From: Salegentibacter salinarum
Lineage (GTDB): Bacteria; Bacteroidota; Bacteroidia; Flavobacteriales; Flavobacteriaceae
Reading direction: 5' to 3'
Assembly (NCBI RefSeq): GCF_900168115.1
Contig: NZ_FUZC01000013.1
Location: forward strand, 51,971 to 115,970
Length of the DNA: 64,000 nucleotides
Under the pieces are notes generated by a model. The model searched no databases, had not been told where the DNA came from, and was given only the letters and a program-made list of their open reading frames with translations. The translations under genes and the position numbers were made by a program. Every line of letters begins with the position of its first letter. Within the stretch, counting starts at the first letter, position 1. Positions 8,509-15,740 of the stretch are shown one piece after another.

Positions 8509-8805
8509 ATGAAAATCGCTGAAAAATTTGAATTGAATGAGCGCCAGCAAGACCGGGTGATTGCGATGGCCTGGGAAGATCGTACGCCTTTTGAAGCTAT
8601 TGAGTTTCAGTTTGGCCTTACTGAAAAAGACGTGATTAAATTTATGCAGGAGCAAATGCACCCGAGAAACTGGAGAAAATGGCGCGCCAGGGTTCAGGGT
8701 AGAAAGACCAAACACGCAAAATTAAGGGATAATGAGATCTCGAGGTTTAAGTCTTCGGCACAACGCCAAATTACCGGGAATCGAATTTCAAAGAAAAAAT
8801 ATTAA
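8509..8805 (+). CDS. TIGR03643/DUF2805 family protein
   Basis: The 98-residue basic protein matches the TIGR03643 pattern: an N-terminal helix-turn-helix-like segment (QQDRVIAMAWEDRTPFEAIEFQ), then GLTEKDVIKFM, then the invariant MHPRNWRKWRARVQGRKTKHAKLR. The family is small, found mostly in marine bacteria and often near photolyase or cryptochrome genes. Its biochemical role is unknown; the HTH-like start and highly basic tail suggest nucleic acid binding. No photolyase gene is visible nearby. The gene stands alone and is the first conserved gene after the accessory island. Confidence 0.85.
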   Translation: MKIAEKFELNERQQDRVIAMAWEDRTPFEAIEFQFGLTEKDVIKFMQEQMHPRNWRKWRARVQGRKTKHAKLRDNEISRFKSSAQRQITGNRISKKKY

Positions 8806-8898
8806 GCTTTTTAAAAGCACTGGAAATCAATTAATTTTGGTCTAAACTTCAGTTTAACACTTCTTTTCCTTATCTTATACTTCCAAAAAACTCAGAAA

Positions 8899-9147
8899 AT
8901 GGAAGGTTCCCGTAAACATCCCAAGCTTGTAAAAGCCTTTAGCGGCAGTTTTCTGTGGCAAAATACCGGAGGAATTATTATAGATTATAACGGGCGTTTG
9001 CTTAATTCAGCGAATTACCAATACAGGACTTCCGGCGGGAAATTCATAAAAATAAGGTTTAAGAAAAAACTGAATTCGGCTAAAAAACTACCCAAGTTTA
9101 GCTGCGACTGGAAGATGATGACGAATGTGAATTGTTCGTTGAATTGA
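8899..9147 (+). CDS. Small basic protein, unknown
   Basis: An 82-codon frame starts at ATG 8899 in a stretch with no other gene. The product is strongly basic, has a central IIIDYNGRLLNSANYQYRTSGGKF segment and two cysteines near the end. I do not recognise it. Codon use is not obviously random, but there is no strong promoter or ribosome site, so it may be a chance open frame. Confidence 0.35.
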   Translation: MEGSRKHPKLVKAFSGSFLWQNTGGIIIDYNGRLLNSANYQYRTSGGKFIKIRFKKKLNSAKKLPKFSCDWKMMTNVNCSLN

Positions 9148-9203
9148 GAGCAACTTACGCAAAAGAATCTTTTGTAAACCTTTAGAACAACCGAGAAATT
9201 ATT

Positions 9204-9238
9204 GACATGTTAGATGCTGAAACAAGTTCGGGGTGACG
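9204..9238. repeat. REP-like element (half copy), tgctgaaacaagttc type
   Basis: The sequence gacatgttagatgctgaaacaagttcggggtgacg is one arm of the imperfect palindrome family seen in full at 20472-20572, 25609-25805 and 45321-45430. Here the opposite arm is missing. Confidence 0.6.
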
Positions 9239-9364
9239 CTAAACTCTTCATCCTAATCCCCTAATAAAAAATCCCACTCGTTAAATTCCTGTTATTTCAA
9301 ACTTCTTTAACGCCTTAAACTTCCAATTACTCCCAACTTGCAAACCAACCACTAAACAAACAAC

Positions 9365-10093
9365 ATGGATTTAAATGATAAAGTAGCCGTAGTAACCGGC
9401 GCAAGTAGCGGAATTGGAAAATCTATTGCCGAAGAACTTTCTAAAAAAGGCTGTAAAGTGACTTTAGCTAGCCGAAGCCTGGATAAGTTGAAAGATATAG
9501 GAAAAGGTCTTAGTGATAGTTTTGAAGTTGAAATGGACGTTACCAGCGATAAAAGTGTTACTGAAGCTTTTGAGAAAATACACGATAGATTTGGGCAGAT
9601 AGATATCCTTGTAAATTCTGCCGGAGTGATGCCGCTCACCTATCTTAAAAACCGAAAGCTAGAAGACTGGCTGCAAACTATAGAAGTAAACGTTAAGGGG
9701 ACACTGCGCTGTATCCACGCCGCGCTACCTATGATGAAGAAGCAAAAAAGCGGACATATTATAAACATTGCCTCTGTAGACGGAAAAGAGATCTTTGAAG
9801 GCGGCGCTGTTTACGGTGCTTCTAAAGCTGCGGTGATAGAACTTTCCAGGGCAATGCGTATGGAACTTTCTCCCGACTTTAATATCAGAGTAACCTCTAT
9901 TGAACCGGGAACTGTAGAAACCGATCTTAGGGAAGACATCACGGACGAGGAATTGCTGGAAGACAAAGATTATGGCAACGGCGAGCCTAAATTAGCTCCG
10001 AAGAATATAGCTGATGCCGTGCTTTACGCCACTACACAACCAGATAGTGTAAATGTAAATGAGTTGCTTATAAAACCTACTGCGAAGAGTTAG
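9365..10093 (+). CDS. SDR-family NAD(P)-dependent oxidoreductase
   Basis: The 242-residue protein is a classical short-chain dehydrogenase. It has the cofactor loop TGASSGIG (residues 12-19), a dinucleotide-side SRSLDK, NSAGVMPL around 85-92 and the catalytic pair in YGASK (about 154-158) with an upstream Ser in IASVDG. The Arg of ASRS suggests NADP(H) preference. The closest named group is the YdfG/serine-dehydrogenase-like SDRs, but the substrate cannot be read from sequence. The gene is monocistronic. An asparagine-rich spacer follows that contains repeats and a decayed toxin-antitoxin pair. Confidence 0.9.
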   Translation: MDLNDKVAVVTGASSGIGKSIAEELSKKGCKVTLASRSLDKLKDIGKGLSDSFEVEMDVTSDKSVTEAFEKIHDRFGQIDILVNSAGVMPLTYLKNRKLEDWLQTIEVNVKGTLRCIHAALPMMKKQKSGHIINIASVDGKEIFEGGAVYGASKAAVIELSRAMRMELSPDFNIRVTSIEPGTVETDLREDITDEELLEDKDYGNGEPKLAPKNIADAVLYATTQPDSVNVNELLIKPTAKS

Positions 10094-10130
10094 AAACCTA
10101 ACCTGCGACTTATTCAAAACCACCAAAAAG

Positions 10131-10180
10131 CTCCTCCCCTGATTTCCAAGGGGAGGTGGCCGCAGGCCGGAGGGGTTTCT
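10131..10180. repeat. ctccccttg/aggggaggtggccgcaggccggagggg intergenic element
   Basis: CCTCCCCT (10133-10140) pairs with AGGGGAGG (10149-10156), followed by the phrase gtggccgcaggccggaggggt. A truncated relative (cccctaaccctcaaaggggg) follows coaD at 15536-15555. There is no T run after the stem, so I treat it as a dispersed repeat and not a terminator. Confidence 0.6.
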
Positions 10181-10239
10181 GCTATAACAATTTCAATCTC
10201 ATAATTGAAAATTCTTACTTAGAACTTTATTAAAACAAT

Positions 10240-10521
10240 TTACCAAGAAAATTCTTCGAATTTGAGAAGAGCGAAAATCACAATTATTTTCTTTTCAGCA
10301 TCTATCCGGAAAATGATTCCATATCCTTTGAAAATCATTTCCCGGATAGTTTCATTTTAAAAATATATTGATTGACGAAAAGAGTAAGGATGGCTGAAAT
10401 TTTTCGAATTTCAGTTAATAAGTCGGTTTTAAATTTTCTGGCTGCTCCGGGTTTATCCTTCGCAATATATCTTACCTGCCGCTCAAGGTTATTTCTGAAT
10501 TTAAGATAATTTAATCTTCAT
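10240..10521 (-). pseudogene. Decayed RelE/ParE-family toxin
   Basis: Reading the minus strand across frames gives a typical RelE/ParE toxin: LERQVRYIAKDKPGAARKF, then LLTEIRKIS, then HPYSFRQSIYF, then ETIREMIFKGYGIIFRI, EKKIIVIFALLKFEEFSW. It is interrupted by a frameshift after MKIKLS near the start, a second one around 10405-10415, and an in-frame stop after SIYF. The start codon overlaps the antitoxin stop, which is the usual arrangement. It is not expected to yield protein. The rest of 10190-10240 and 10520-10778 holds only this relic and repeats. Confidence 0.75.
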
Positions 10522-10743
10522 ATTCATTTATTACTTTTTCCAGATAGCTATCATATTCATCGATATCCATTAAATCAGAATTCCCTTTTTAATTGCTTCC
10601 AGCTCCTTTTCAAGTTCTGCTTTTTGTTTTTTGAAATCGGTTTTTGAAATAATTTCCAGTTCGTTTTTGCTAAATTTTTCCAAAAATTGCATTAGGTCTT
10701 TATAGGCTTCCTCGTGCTACCTTTTTAAGTGTATATTTTCCAT
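10511..10743 (-). pseudogene. Decayed antitoxin of the RelE/ParE pair
   Basis: From ATG 10743 the minus strand reads MENIHLKR, then TAG, then HEEAYKDLMQFLEKFSKNELEI and AELEKELEAIKKG. A one-base loss in an A run then shifts the frame, after which LMDIDEYDSYLEKVINEYED follows and ends at 10511. The pieces are helical and acidic and suit an antitoxin with an acidic tail. Together with the toxin relic (10240-10521) they form an eroded type II module. Confidence 0.7.
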
Positions 10744-10778
10744 CTCACCAAGCTTTCTATTAAAGATACGAAAATCCC

Positions 10779-11825
10779 CTACAAAACCTCTTTCTGGTTT
10801 TTGGCGTAATTACGCCATTTCTCGATGCAAGCCTGGATATCTTCGGGGATCTCGGTGTTGAAACTCATCGATTCTCCGGTTTTTGGGTGGATGAATCCAA
10901 GCGTTTTGGCGTGAAGTGCCTGGCGGGGTAATATCTTAAAACAATTATCTACAAATTGTTTGTACTTACTAAAAGTGGTTCCTTTAAGAATTTTTTCACC
11001 TCCATAACGCTCGTCGTTAAACAACGTATGACCAATATGCTTCATATGAACCCGAATCTGGTGTGTTCTACCGGTTTCAAGTTTGCAGGAAACCAGGGTT
11101 ACATAACCAAAGCGCTCTAAAACTTTATAATGAGTAACGGCGGCTTTTCCTTTTTCGGCTTCATCGCCTTCATAAACCGTGTTTTGTAAGCGGTTTTTAG
11201 GATGTCGGCCAATGTTACCTTCTACCCTGCCCTCATCGTCTTCAACATTTCCCCAGACTAAAGCCACATATTCCCGTTCGCTGGTTTTGTCGAAAAACTG
11301 TTTAGAAAGATGCGCCATCGCTTCTTCGGTTTTGGCGACAACTAATAGTCCGCTGGTATCTTTGTCAATTCTATGCACTAACCCCGGTCGGTCGCTGGAA
11401 TTATTCGGAAGGTTTTCAAAATGATAAACCAGGGCATTAATCAGGGTGCCACTGTAATTTCCGTGTCCGGGATGCACTACCATTCCGGCAGGTTTATTCA
11501 CCACTAGCAAAGTATCGTCTTCATAAACAATATCTAACGGAATATTTTCTGGAGTAAGCAAAAACTCATACGGCGGATGCTCAAACATTACCTGCACCAC
11601 ATCCCCGGCCTTTACTTTATAATTTTGTTTTACCTGTTCTTCGTTAACATAAATATTACCAGTTTTGGCGGCTTTTTGGATTTTATTACGCGTAGCGTTT
11701 TCAATAAAATTCATTAAGAATTTATCTACCCGTAACGGACTCTGGCCGGGACCAGCCTCAAATTTATGATGTTCGTATAAAGTTTCGTCCTGTTCTTCTA
11801 TTTCGTGTTGCTCGTCTTCCTTCAT
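10779..11825 (-). CDS. rluD: RluA/RluD-family 23S rRNA pseudouridine synthase
   Basis: The 348-residue enzyme has an N-terminal S4 RNA-binding domain (about 30-90: VDKFLMNFIENATRNKIQKAAKTGNIYVN) and a pseudouridine synthase domain. The catalytic Asp lies in HRIDKDTSGLLV (about 151-162). GRTHQIRVHMKHIGH is the second family block. RluD makes pseudouridines in helix 69 of 23S rRNA; the assignment to RluD over RluC follows family likeness and is moderate. The start overlaps the stop of the PASTA gene by one base, so both are likely made from one message. Confidence 0.9.
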   Translation of the reverse strand: MKEDEQHEIEEQDETLYEHHKFEAGPGQSPLRVDKFLMNFIENATRNKIQKAAKTGNIYVNEEQVKQNYKVKAGDVVQVMFEHPPYEFLLTPENIPLDIVYEDDTLLVVNKPAGMVVHPGHGNYSGTLINALVYHFENLPNNSSDRPGLVHRIDKDTSGLLVVAKTEEAMAHLSKQFFDKTSEREYVALVWGNVEDDEGRVEGNIGRHPKNRLQNTVYEGDEAEKGKAAVTHYKVLERFGYVTLVSCKLETGRTHQIRVHMKHIGHTLFNDERYGGEKILKGTTFSKYKQFVDNCFKILPRQALHAKTLGFIHPKTGESMSFNTEIPEDIQACIEKWRNYAKNQKEVL

Positions 11826-12442
11826 TAAAATTCTATTTCCTCCTCTTCAGGAATTATACTGTCCTGCTCTTCTTCACCTTCCATTCTATATTTTCCCGAA
11901 CCATCGCCTAAAACAAGATCAATTTTAGAAGTTTTCATCAGCTCATCTCCCGGTTCCAGTTTTTTACCTTTATACCTTAACTCCAATACCGCGTCTTCGG
12001 CAATATCGGGTTTATAACTTACGTCACCTATTTCAAAACCTAAAGATCGTAAGGTTGGTTCGGCCTGGCGGCGGGTTCTTCTAATCAGATCTGGGATCAT
12101 TACTTTTCGGTAACCAGACGGATTCAATGTGAGATAGATCTTTCTGTTTTCCTTTACAAACTGTCCCGGTTCCGGTACTTGTTCTATTACTGAATATCGA
12201 GGAAAATCGGGATTAAAATTCGCTGAATCCAGGATCTCAAATCTTAAATCGAGTTCGGCCAATTGATCATCTACCACATCTAAAGACTGTTTAGAGAGGT
12301 CTGGAACTGCAATACGCTGATCCTGGTTTGTAGAATAATCCAGCCATTTTAAAGCTAAAAAAGCAAGTACCACAATTACAATAGCAGCAATCACTAATTG
12401 AATTAAAAATGTTTTGCTGAAAATAAATTTAAAGAATCCCAT
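11825..12442 (-). CDS. PASTA-domain membrane protein
   Basis: The start at 12442 (MGFFKFIFSK) is preferred to the upstream frame extension because it places the single N-terminal transmembrane helix (about 10-35) directly after a short basic cytoplasmic end. The remaining periplasmic part contains consecutive PASTA repeats (AVPDLSKQSLDVVDDQL..., MIPDLIRRTRRQAEPTL...) that bind muropeptides or lipid II in Ser/Thr kinases and penicillin-binding proteins. Here the repeats are not attached to a kinase or transpeptidase. The gene sits between rluD and ddl, a conserved flavobacterial neighbourhood for cell-wall genes. Its precise function is unknown. Confidence 0.85.
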   Translation of the reverse strand: MGFFKFIFSKTFLIQLVIAAIVIVVLAFLALKWLDYSTNQDQRIAVPDLSKQSLDVVDDQLAELDLRFEILDSANFNPDFPRYSVIEQVPEPGQFVKENRKIYLTLNPSGYRKVMIPDLIRRTRRQAEPTLRSLGFEIGDVSYKPDIAEDAVLELRYKGKKLEPGDELMKTSKIDLVLGDGSGKYRMEGEEEQDSIIPEEEEIEF

Positions 12443-12520
12443 ACATTTGTTTCTAAGCAGCAAAGATATAAAACCCCTGCTTTTGGTGGCAGATTGTTTG
12501 TAGATTTGTTCTACCAGTTA

Positions 12521-12614
12521 TAGGTTCCCGGTTTTGAGTTCTACGAGCGCTTTATATCCGGAACAAATAGCTGAAAACCTGATAACCGAAAACAGATAAC
12601 TGATAACTGATAAC
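12521..12614. repeat. Word repeat upstream of ddl, with (gataact)n
   Basis: The spacer between the divergent PASTA and ddl genes contains ggttcccggttttgag (12527-12542, also near 1787-1803) and then nearly three tandem copies of the 7-mer gataact at 12595-12614, ending 6 bases before the ddl ATG. The repeat therefore occupies the place where a ribosome binding site would be. Confidence 0.6.
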
Positions 12615-12620
12615 GGAGAA

Positions 12621-13595
12621 ATGAAGAAAAAAATTGCCATTGCCATGGGCGGCTTTTCCAGTGAATACCGGATTTCCATCAATAGCGGAAATATGGTTTA
12701 TAAACATCTTAACCGTGATTTATATGAACCGTACCGTGTGCATATTTTGCAAAAAGAATGGTTTGTGGTAGCCGATGATGATACTCCCTACCCGATTAAT
12801 AAAAACGATTTTACGGTAAAAATTGCCGGAAAAACTATTTCTTTCGATTGTGTTTTCAATACCATTCACGGTACTCCGGGCGAGAACGGGCTTTTACAGG
12901 CTTACCTGGAACTGGTGGGAATTCCGCAAACTACCTGTGGTTATTACCAGGCGGCTCTAACCTTTAATAAACGTGACCTGATAAGCGTTTTAAAACCTTA
13001 CGGAATTAAAACTGCGGTAAATTATTTCCTAAATAAAGAGGATAAAGTTAATGCGGAAGAAATTATTGCGAAGGTCGGGTTACCTTGTTTTGTAAAGGCC
13101 AATCGTGCCGGCAGTAGTTTTGGAATTACAAAAGTGAAAACTGAAGAAGAGCTTATTCCTGCTACAAAAACCGCTTTTAAAGAAGATGATGAAGTAATTA
13201 TTGAATCTTTCCTGGACGGCACCGAGGTATCTGTTGGCGTGATTACCTATAAAGGAAAAGTAAAGGCCTTACCGGTTACCGAGATTATTTCTGAAAATGA
13301 ATTCTTTGATTACGAAGCTAAATATTTAGGAAAATCCCAGGAGATCACCCCTGCGAATATTTCTGAAAAGAAAACCAAACAGGTACAGGAAATCGCTAAA
13401 CTGATTTATAAAAAACTCAAAATGCGCGGCTTTACCCGTTCGGAATTTATTTTCCATAACGGCGAACCACATTTTATTGAAATGAACACCACCCCGGGCT
13501 TAAGCCAGGCGAGTATTTTACCGCAACAGGCTGAAGCCGCCGGCATCACTTTAACCGATCTCTACGGAAGTGCGATTGAAACGGCTTTGAAATAG
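12621..13595 (+). CDS. ddl: D-alanine--D-alanine ligase
   Basis: The 324-residue protein is an ATP-grasp ligase that joins two D-Ala for peptidoglycan precursor synthesis. Conserved parts are the start MKKKIAIAMGGFSSEYRIS (the S-x-E motif that binds the first D-Ala), HGTPGENGLLQAYLEL, the ATP-grasp lysine stretch CFVKANRAGSSFGI, the EVSVGVI strand, and FIEMNTTPGLSQASILP with the metal-binding E and N. The length is normal for Ddl. It faces away from the PASTA and rluD genes. A terminator overlaps its stop codon (13579-13608). Confidence 0.95.
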   Translation: MKKKIAIAMGGFSSEYRISINSGNMVYKHLNRDLYEPYRVHILQKEWFVVADDDTPYPINKNDFTVKIAGKTISFDCVFNTIHGTPGENGLLQAYLELVGIPQTTCGYYQAALTFNKRDLISVLKPYGIKTAVNYFLNKEDKVNAEEIIAKVGLPCFVKANRAGSSFGITKVKTEEELIPATKTAFKEDDEVIIESFLDGTEVSVGVITYKGKVKALPVTEIISENEFFDYEAKYLGKSQEITPANISEKKTKQVQEIAKLIYKKLKMRGFTRSEFIFHNGEPHFIEMNTTPGLSQASILPQQAEAAGITLTDLYGSAIETALK

Positions 13596-13608
13596 AAAGC
13601 CGTTTTTA
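13579..13608 (+). terminator. Terminator overlapping the ddl stop codon
   Basis: Stem AAACGGCTTT (13579-13588)/AAAGCCGTTT (13596-13605) is followed by T residues to 13607. The ddl stop TAG (13593-13595) lies in the loop, so the left stem arm is coding. The complementary hairpin on the other strand could serve the convergent gene, whose stop is at 13624. Confidence 0.75.
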
Positions 13609-13623
13609 CAGTTATCGTGATTA

Positions 13624-14820
13624 TTAAATATCCCGCTTAATCGCGCGGAATACCCCACCTATTCCAATGTTAAAGTAATGTATATTTCCTTCATAGCCGG
13701 GATAACTACCCATTTGCGGCATAGTATAGCCATATCGACAACGCAAAAACCAGTATGTTTTATTATTCGGAAAGATAGCGCCCGTGTTCCATCCCAACTT
13801 AAAATCTAAATTTGCCCCAAGGGTATAAGCAGTCACAAACCCCACCTGACTGTCTTCAAGTTCGGGGCGATTATTAATATCACTTTCAGTTGGGCTAAAT
13901 GCTACACCCCCAATACCGGCAAAAGGACTTAATTTCAACTTATTATTATCTACCACACTGTAACCTATAGATGCTTCAGGCAAATATTGAATAAGACGCA
14001 TATCCTTTTGCCAGCCTACAGCTTCTACTTCCATTTCCTCCAGGGTTTTTGTAAAACCTATATAGTTTCTTAAGTAGAGGCTAAACTTTTTATACTCAAC
14101 GTCAAAACCGTGTCCTAATGCAAAGCCATTACTGAATTGAGAGGAAAGCGCTCCATTTTGAACTGCGTAGCCCATAAAAAAATCAAATGCAAACCCCCAA
14201 TTGGAAGCCTCAAATCTAAACCGAATGTTACTTTTAACTAAGTCAGTAAGTTTCCCAGTAGGATGTTTCTCCAGGAACAAATCGGCCATCTTATTTATTT
14301 CATCCTGGGTAAGGGTGTTTAAAGGTTGCCCCGAGATCATATAATTTAAATGAAGTAATAAAAAATCCTTTTCTTCTTCATTTAAACCGGAAGTCAATAT
14401 TTTCTCTTCCAGTTTTTCCAGTTCGTTCCAGGACTTCTCTACCAGTTTATAATAAAGACGGTCTTCCGTCGGAAAGATTTTATCCTCATAATTGGTACTT
14501 CCTTTGGTATAGTAATAGTTTACCGAATCTATTACATCATAAAATTCACCGGTCCAGTAAGAAATTAACCACTGCTCGCCCGGCAGCAGCGCGATATAAT
14601 TTTCAGAATCAACTTCTTTGAGCAAATAATTTCTAACTTCATCTACCTTTTGCAAATCGCCTTCTAAAAAACTATCAGCCAAAAGCAGTCTCCCTTTTGA
14701 TATTATTTGAGTTTGAGAATTGGTATAACTCAATATTTCATTTTCAATATTATCTTTATTTTGCGCTGAAATTAAAGAGATAACTAAAAAAAATAACAAA
14801 ACAAACAGTCTATTTTTCAT
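13624..14820 (-). CDS. Outer-membrane beta-barrel protein, unknown
   Basis: The 398-residue protein starts with a signal peptide (about 1-19, cut after ISAQ). Residues about 30-180 are helical, and residues 200-398 are alternating-residue beta strands with repeated aromatic ends (GWAFDFFMGYAVQ, YKKFSLYLRNYIGFT, GYEGNIHYFNIGIGGVF). That pattern and the terminal aromatic strand fit an outer-membrane barrel. I recognise no named family. A good -7 promoter element lies upstream and the gene is alone in its unit. Confidence 0.65.
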   Translation of the reverse strand: MKNRLFVLLFFLVISLISAQNKDNIENEILSYTNSQTQIISKGRLLLADSFLEGDLQKVDEVRNYLLKEVDSENYIALLPGEQWLISYWTGEFYDVIDSVNYYYTKGSTNYEDKIFPTEDRLYYKLVEKSWNELEKLEEKILTSGLNEEEKDFLLLHLNYMISGQPLNTLTQDEINKMADLFLEKHPTGKLTDLVKSNIRFRFEASNWGFAFDFFMGYAVQNGALSSQFSNGFALGHGFDVEYKKFSLYLRNYIGFTKTLEEMEVEAVGWQKDMRLIQYLPEASIGYSVVDNNKLKLSPFAGIGGVAFSPTESDINNRPELEDSQVGFVTAYTLGANLDFKLGWNTGAIFPNNKTYWFLRCRYGYTMPQMGSYPGYEGNIHYFNIGIGGVFRAIKRDI

Positions 14821-14836
14821 ATATAATGTTAATGCG

Positions 14837-14844
14837 CAAAAATA
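14837..14844 (-). promoter_or_regulatory. -7 element (TATTTTTG) of the beta-barrel gene
   Basis: The minus strand reads TATTTTTG, an exact TAnnTTTG, ending 17 nt before the ATG. A clear -33 TTG is not seen. Confidence 0.45.
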
Positions 14845-15005
14845 TAATTTCCAGGAAATTTTTGATATTTTTCCAGCTAAATTTTTAAGCCGTTTTTAAA
14901 ATTTTTCTTTGCACAGCTAAAGGCTTATATTTACTGGGAAGTTTGATAGGTTTACTTCAACAAATAATATTCAGAAAGCTGAGATTGGGAGAAAGAAGTA
15001 AATTG

Positions 15006-15066
15006 ATTTCCGTCTGAGCGGAAATGACGAAATTGAGTTTATGTTTTCCCATCTTCACGGGAAAGA
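15006..15066. repeat. Tandem small hairpins ahead of coaD
   Basis: ATTTCCG (15006-15012) pairs with CGGAAAT (15019-15025), and TTTCCC with GGGAAA follows at about 15045-15063. The phrase cgtctgagcggaaatgacg resembles other flavobacterial REP-like sequence. These lie within the 5' leader of coaD and could influence its translation; that is inference. Confidence 0.4.
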
Positions 15067-15080
15067 CAAAATTATTTATG

Positions 15081-15533
15081 ATGAGAAAAGCAGTATTTCC
15101 CGGGTCTTTTGATCCTATTACTTTAGGCCATACCGATATCATTGAAAGGGCGCTGCCGCTATTTGATGAGATTATTTTGGCTATTGGTACGAATTCCGAT
15201 AAAAAATATATGTTCCCGCTGGAAGAACGACTTCATTTTCTAAAAGAGACTTTTAAAAATGAACCCAAAATAAGCGTAACCACTTACAAAGGACTTACCG
15301 TTGATTTCTGTAAGGAACAAAACGCCGCTTTCCTCCTACGCGGATTGCGAAATGCGCAGGACCTGGAATTTGAAAAAGCCATTGGACAAACCAATTACAA
15401 AATGAGTGGAATAGACACTTTGTTTTTTATCACTTCTTCCGGAAAAAGTCATATTTCCTCAACCGTGGTTCGGGATGTGATTCGCAATAATGGAGACTAT
15501 GAGTTTATGGTGCCTAATGTGGTGAGGAAGTAA
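15081..15533 (+). CDS. coaD: Phosphopantetheine adenylyltransferase
   Basis: The 150-residue enzyme catalyses the fourth step of CoA synthesis, transferring AMP to 4'-phosphopantetheine. It begins MRKAVFPGSFDPITLGHTDII, containing the GSFDP and T-x-GH nucleotidyltransferase motifs, and ends with the ISSTVVRDVIRN segment. The upstream in-frame extension is rejected because it reads through the hairpin region. Two adjacent ATGs (15078 and 15081) are possible starts. coaE and coaBC lie elsewhere in the same window (23.0 and 30.4 kb). Confidence 0.95.
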   Translation: MRKAVFPGSFDPITLGHTDIIERALPLFDEIILAIGTNSDKKYMFPLEERLHFLKETFKNEPKISVTTYKGLTVDFCKEQNAAFLLRGLRNAQDLEFEKAIGQTNYKMSGIDTLFFITSSGKSHISSTVVRDVIRNNGDYEFMVPNVVRK

Positions 15534-15534
15534 A

Positions 15535-15738
15535 GCCCCTAACCCTCAAAGGGGGATTTAAGATCTTAGAAAAGATTGCCGCGCTCGTTCCTAGCTCGCG
15601 ATGACGTTTACTTCTCGATACTTCCTCCTCCCGTCAGAAACTCGAAGTGACTAGAAACACCAAACAACAAACCCCTGCCTACTGAGACTGCCAGCTGCTA
15701 ACTGAATCACTACTCACTGGAACACTGCATACTGAAAA
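15535..15738. repeat. Composite intergenic repeats after coaD
   Basis: Three repeat types lie in series. First is cccctaaccctcaaaggggg (15536-15555), then the gccgcgctcgttcctagctcgcgatgacg repeat (15571-15606, partner at 2006-2041), then act/aac words (15640-15738: actgagactgccagctgctaac and similar). The last type ends at the stop of the large gene at 15741. Confidence 0.55.
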
Positions 15739-15740
15739 AC

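Noticed and set aside
10131..10156. Terminator of the SDR gene
   Set aside because: The stem has no T run after it and belongs to a dispersed element.
15640..15738. CRISPR-like array
   Set aside because: The words vary in length and order, there are no fixed repeats with unique spacers and no cas genes.
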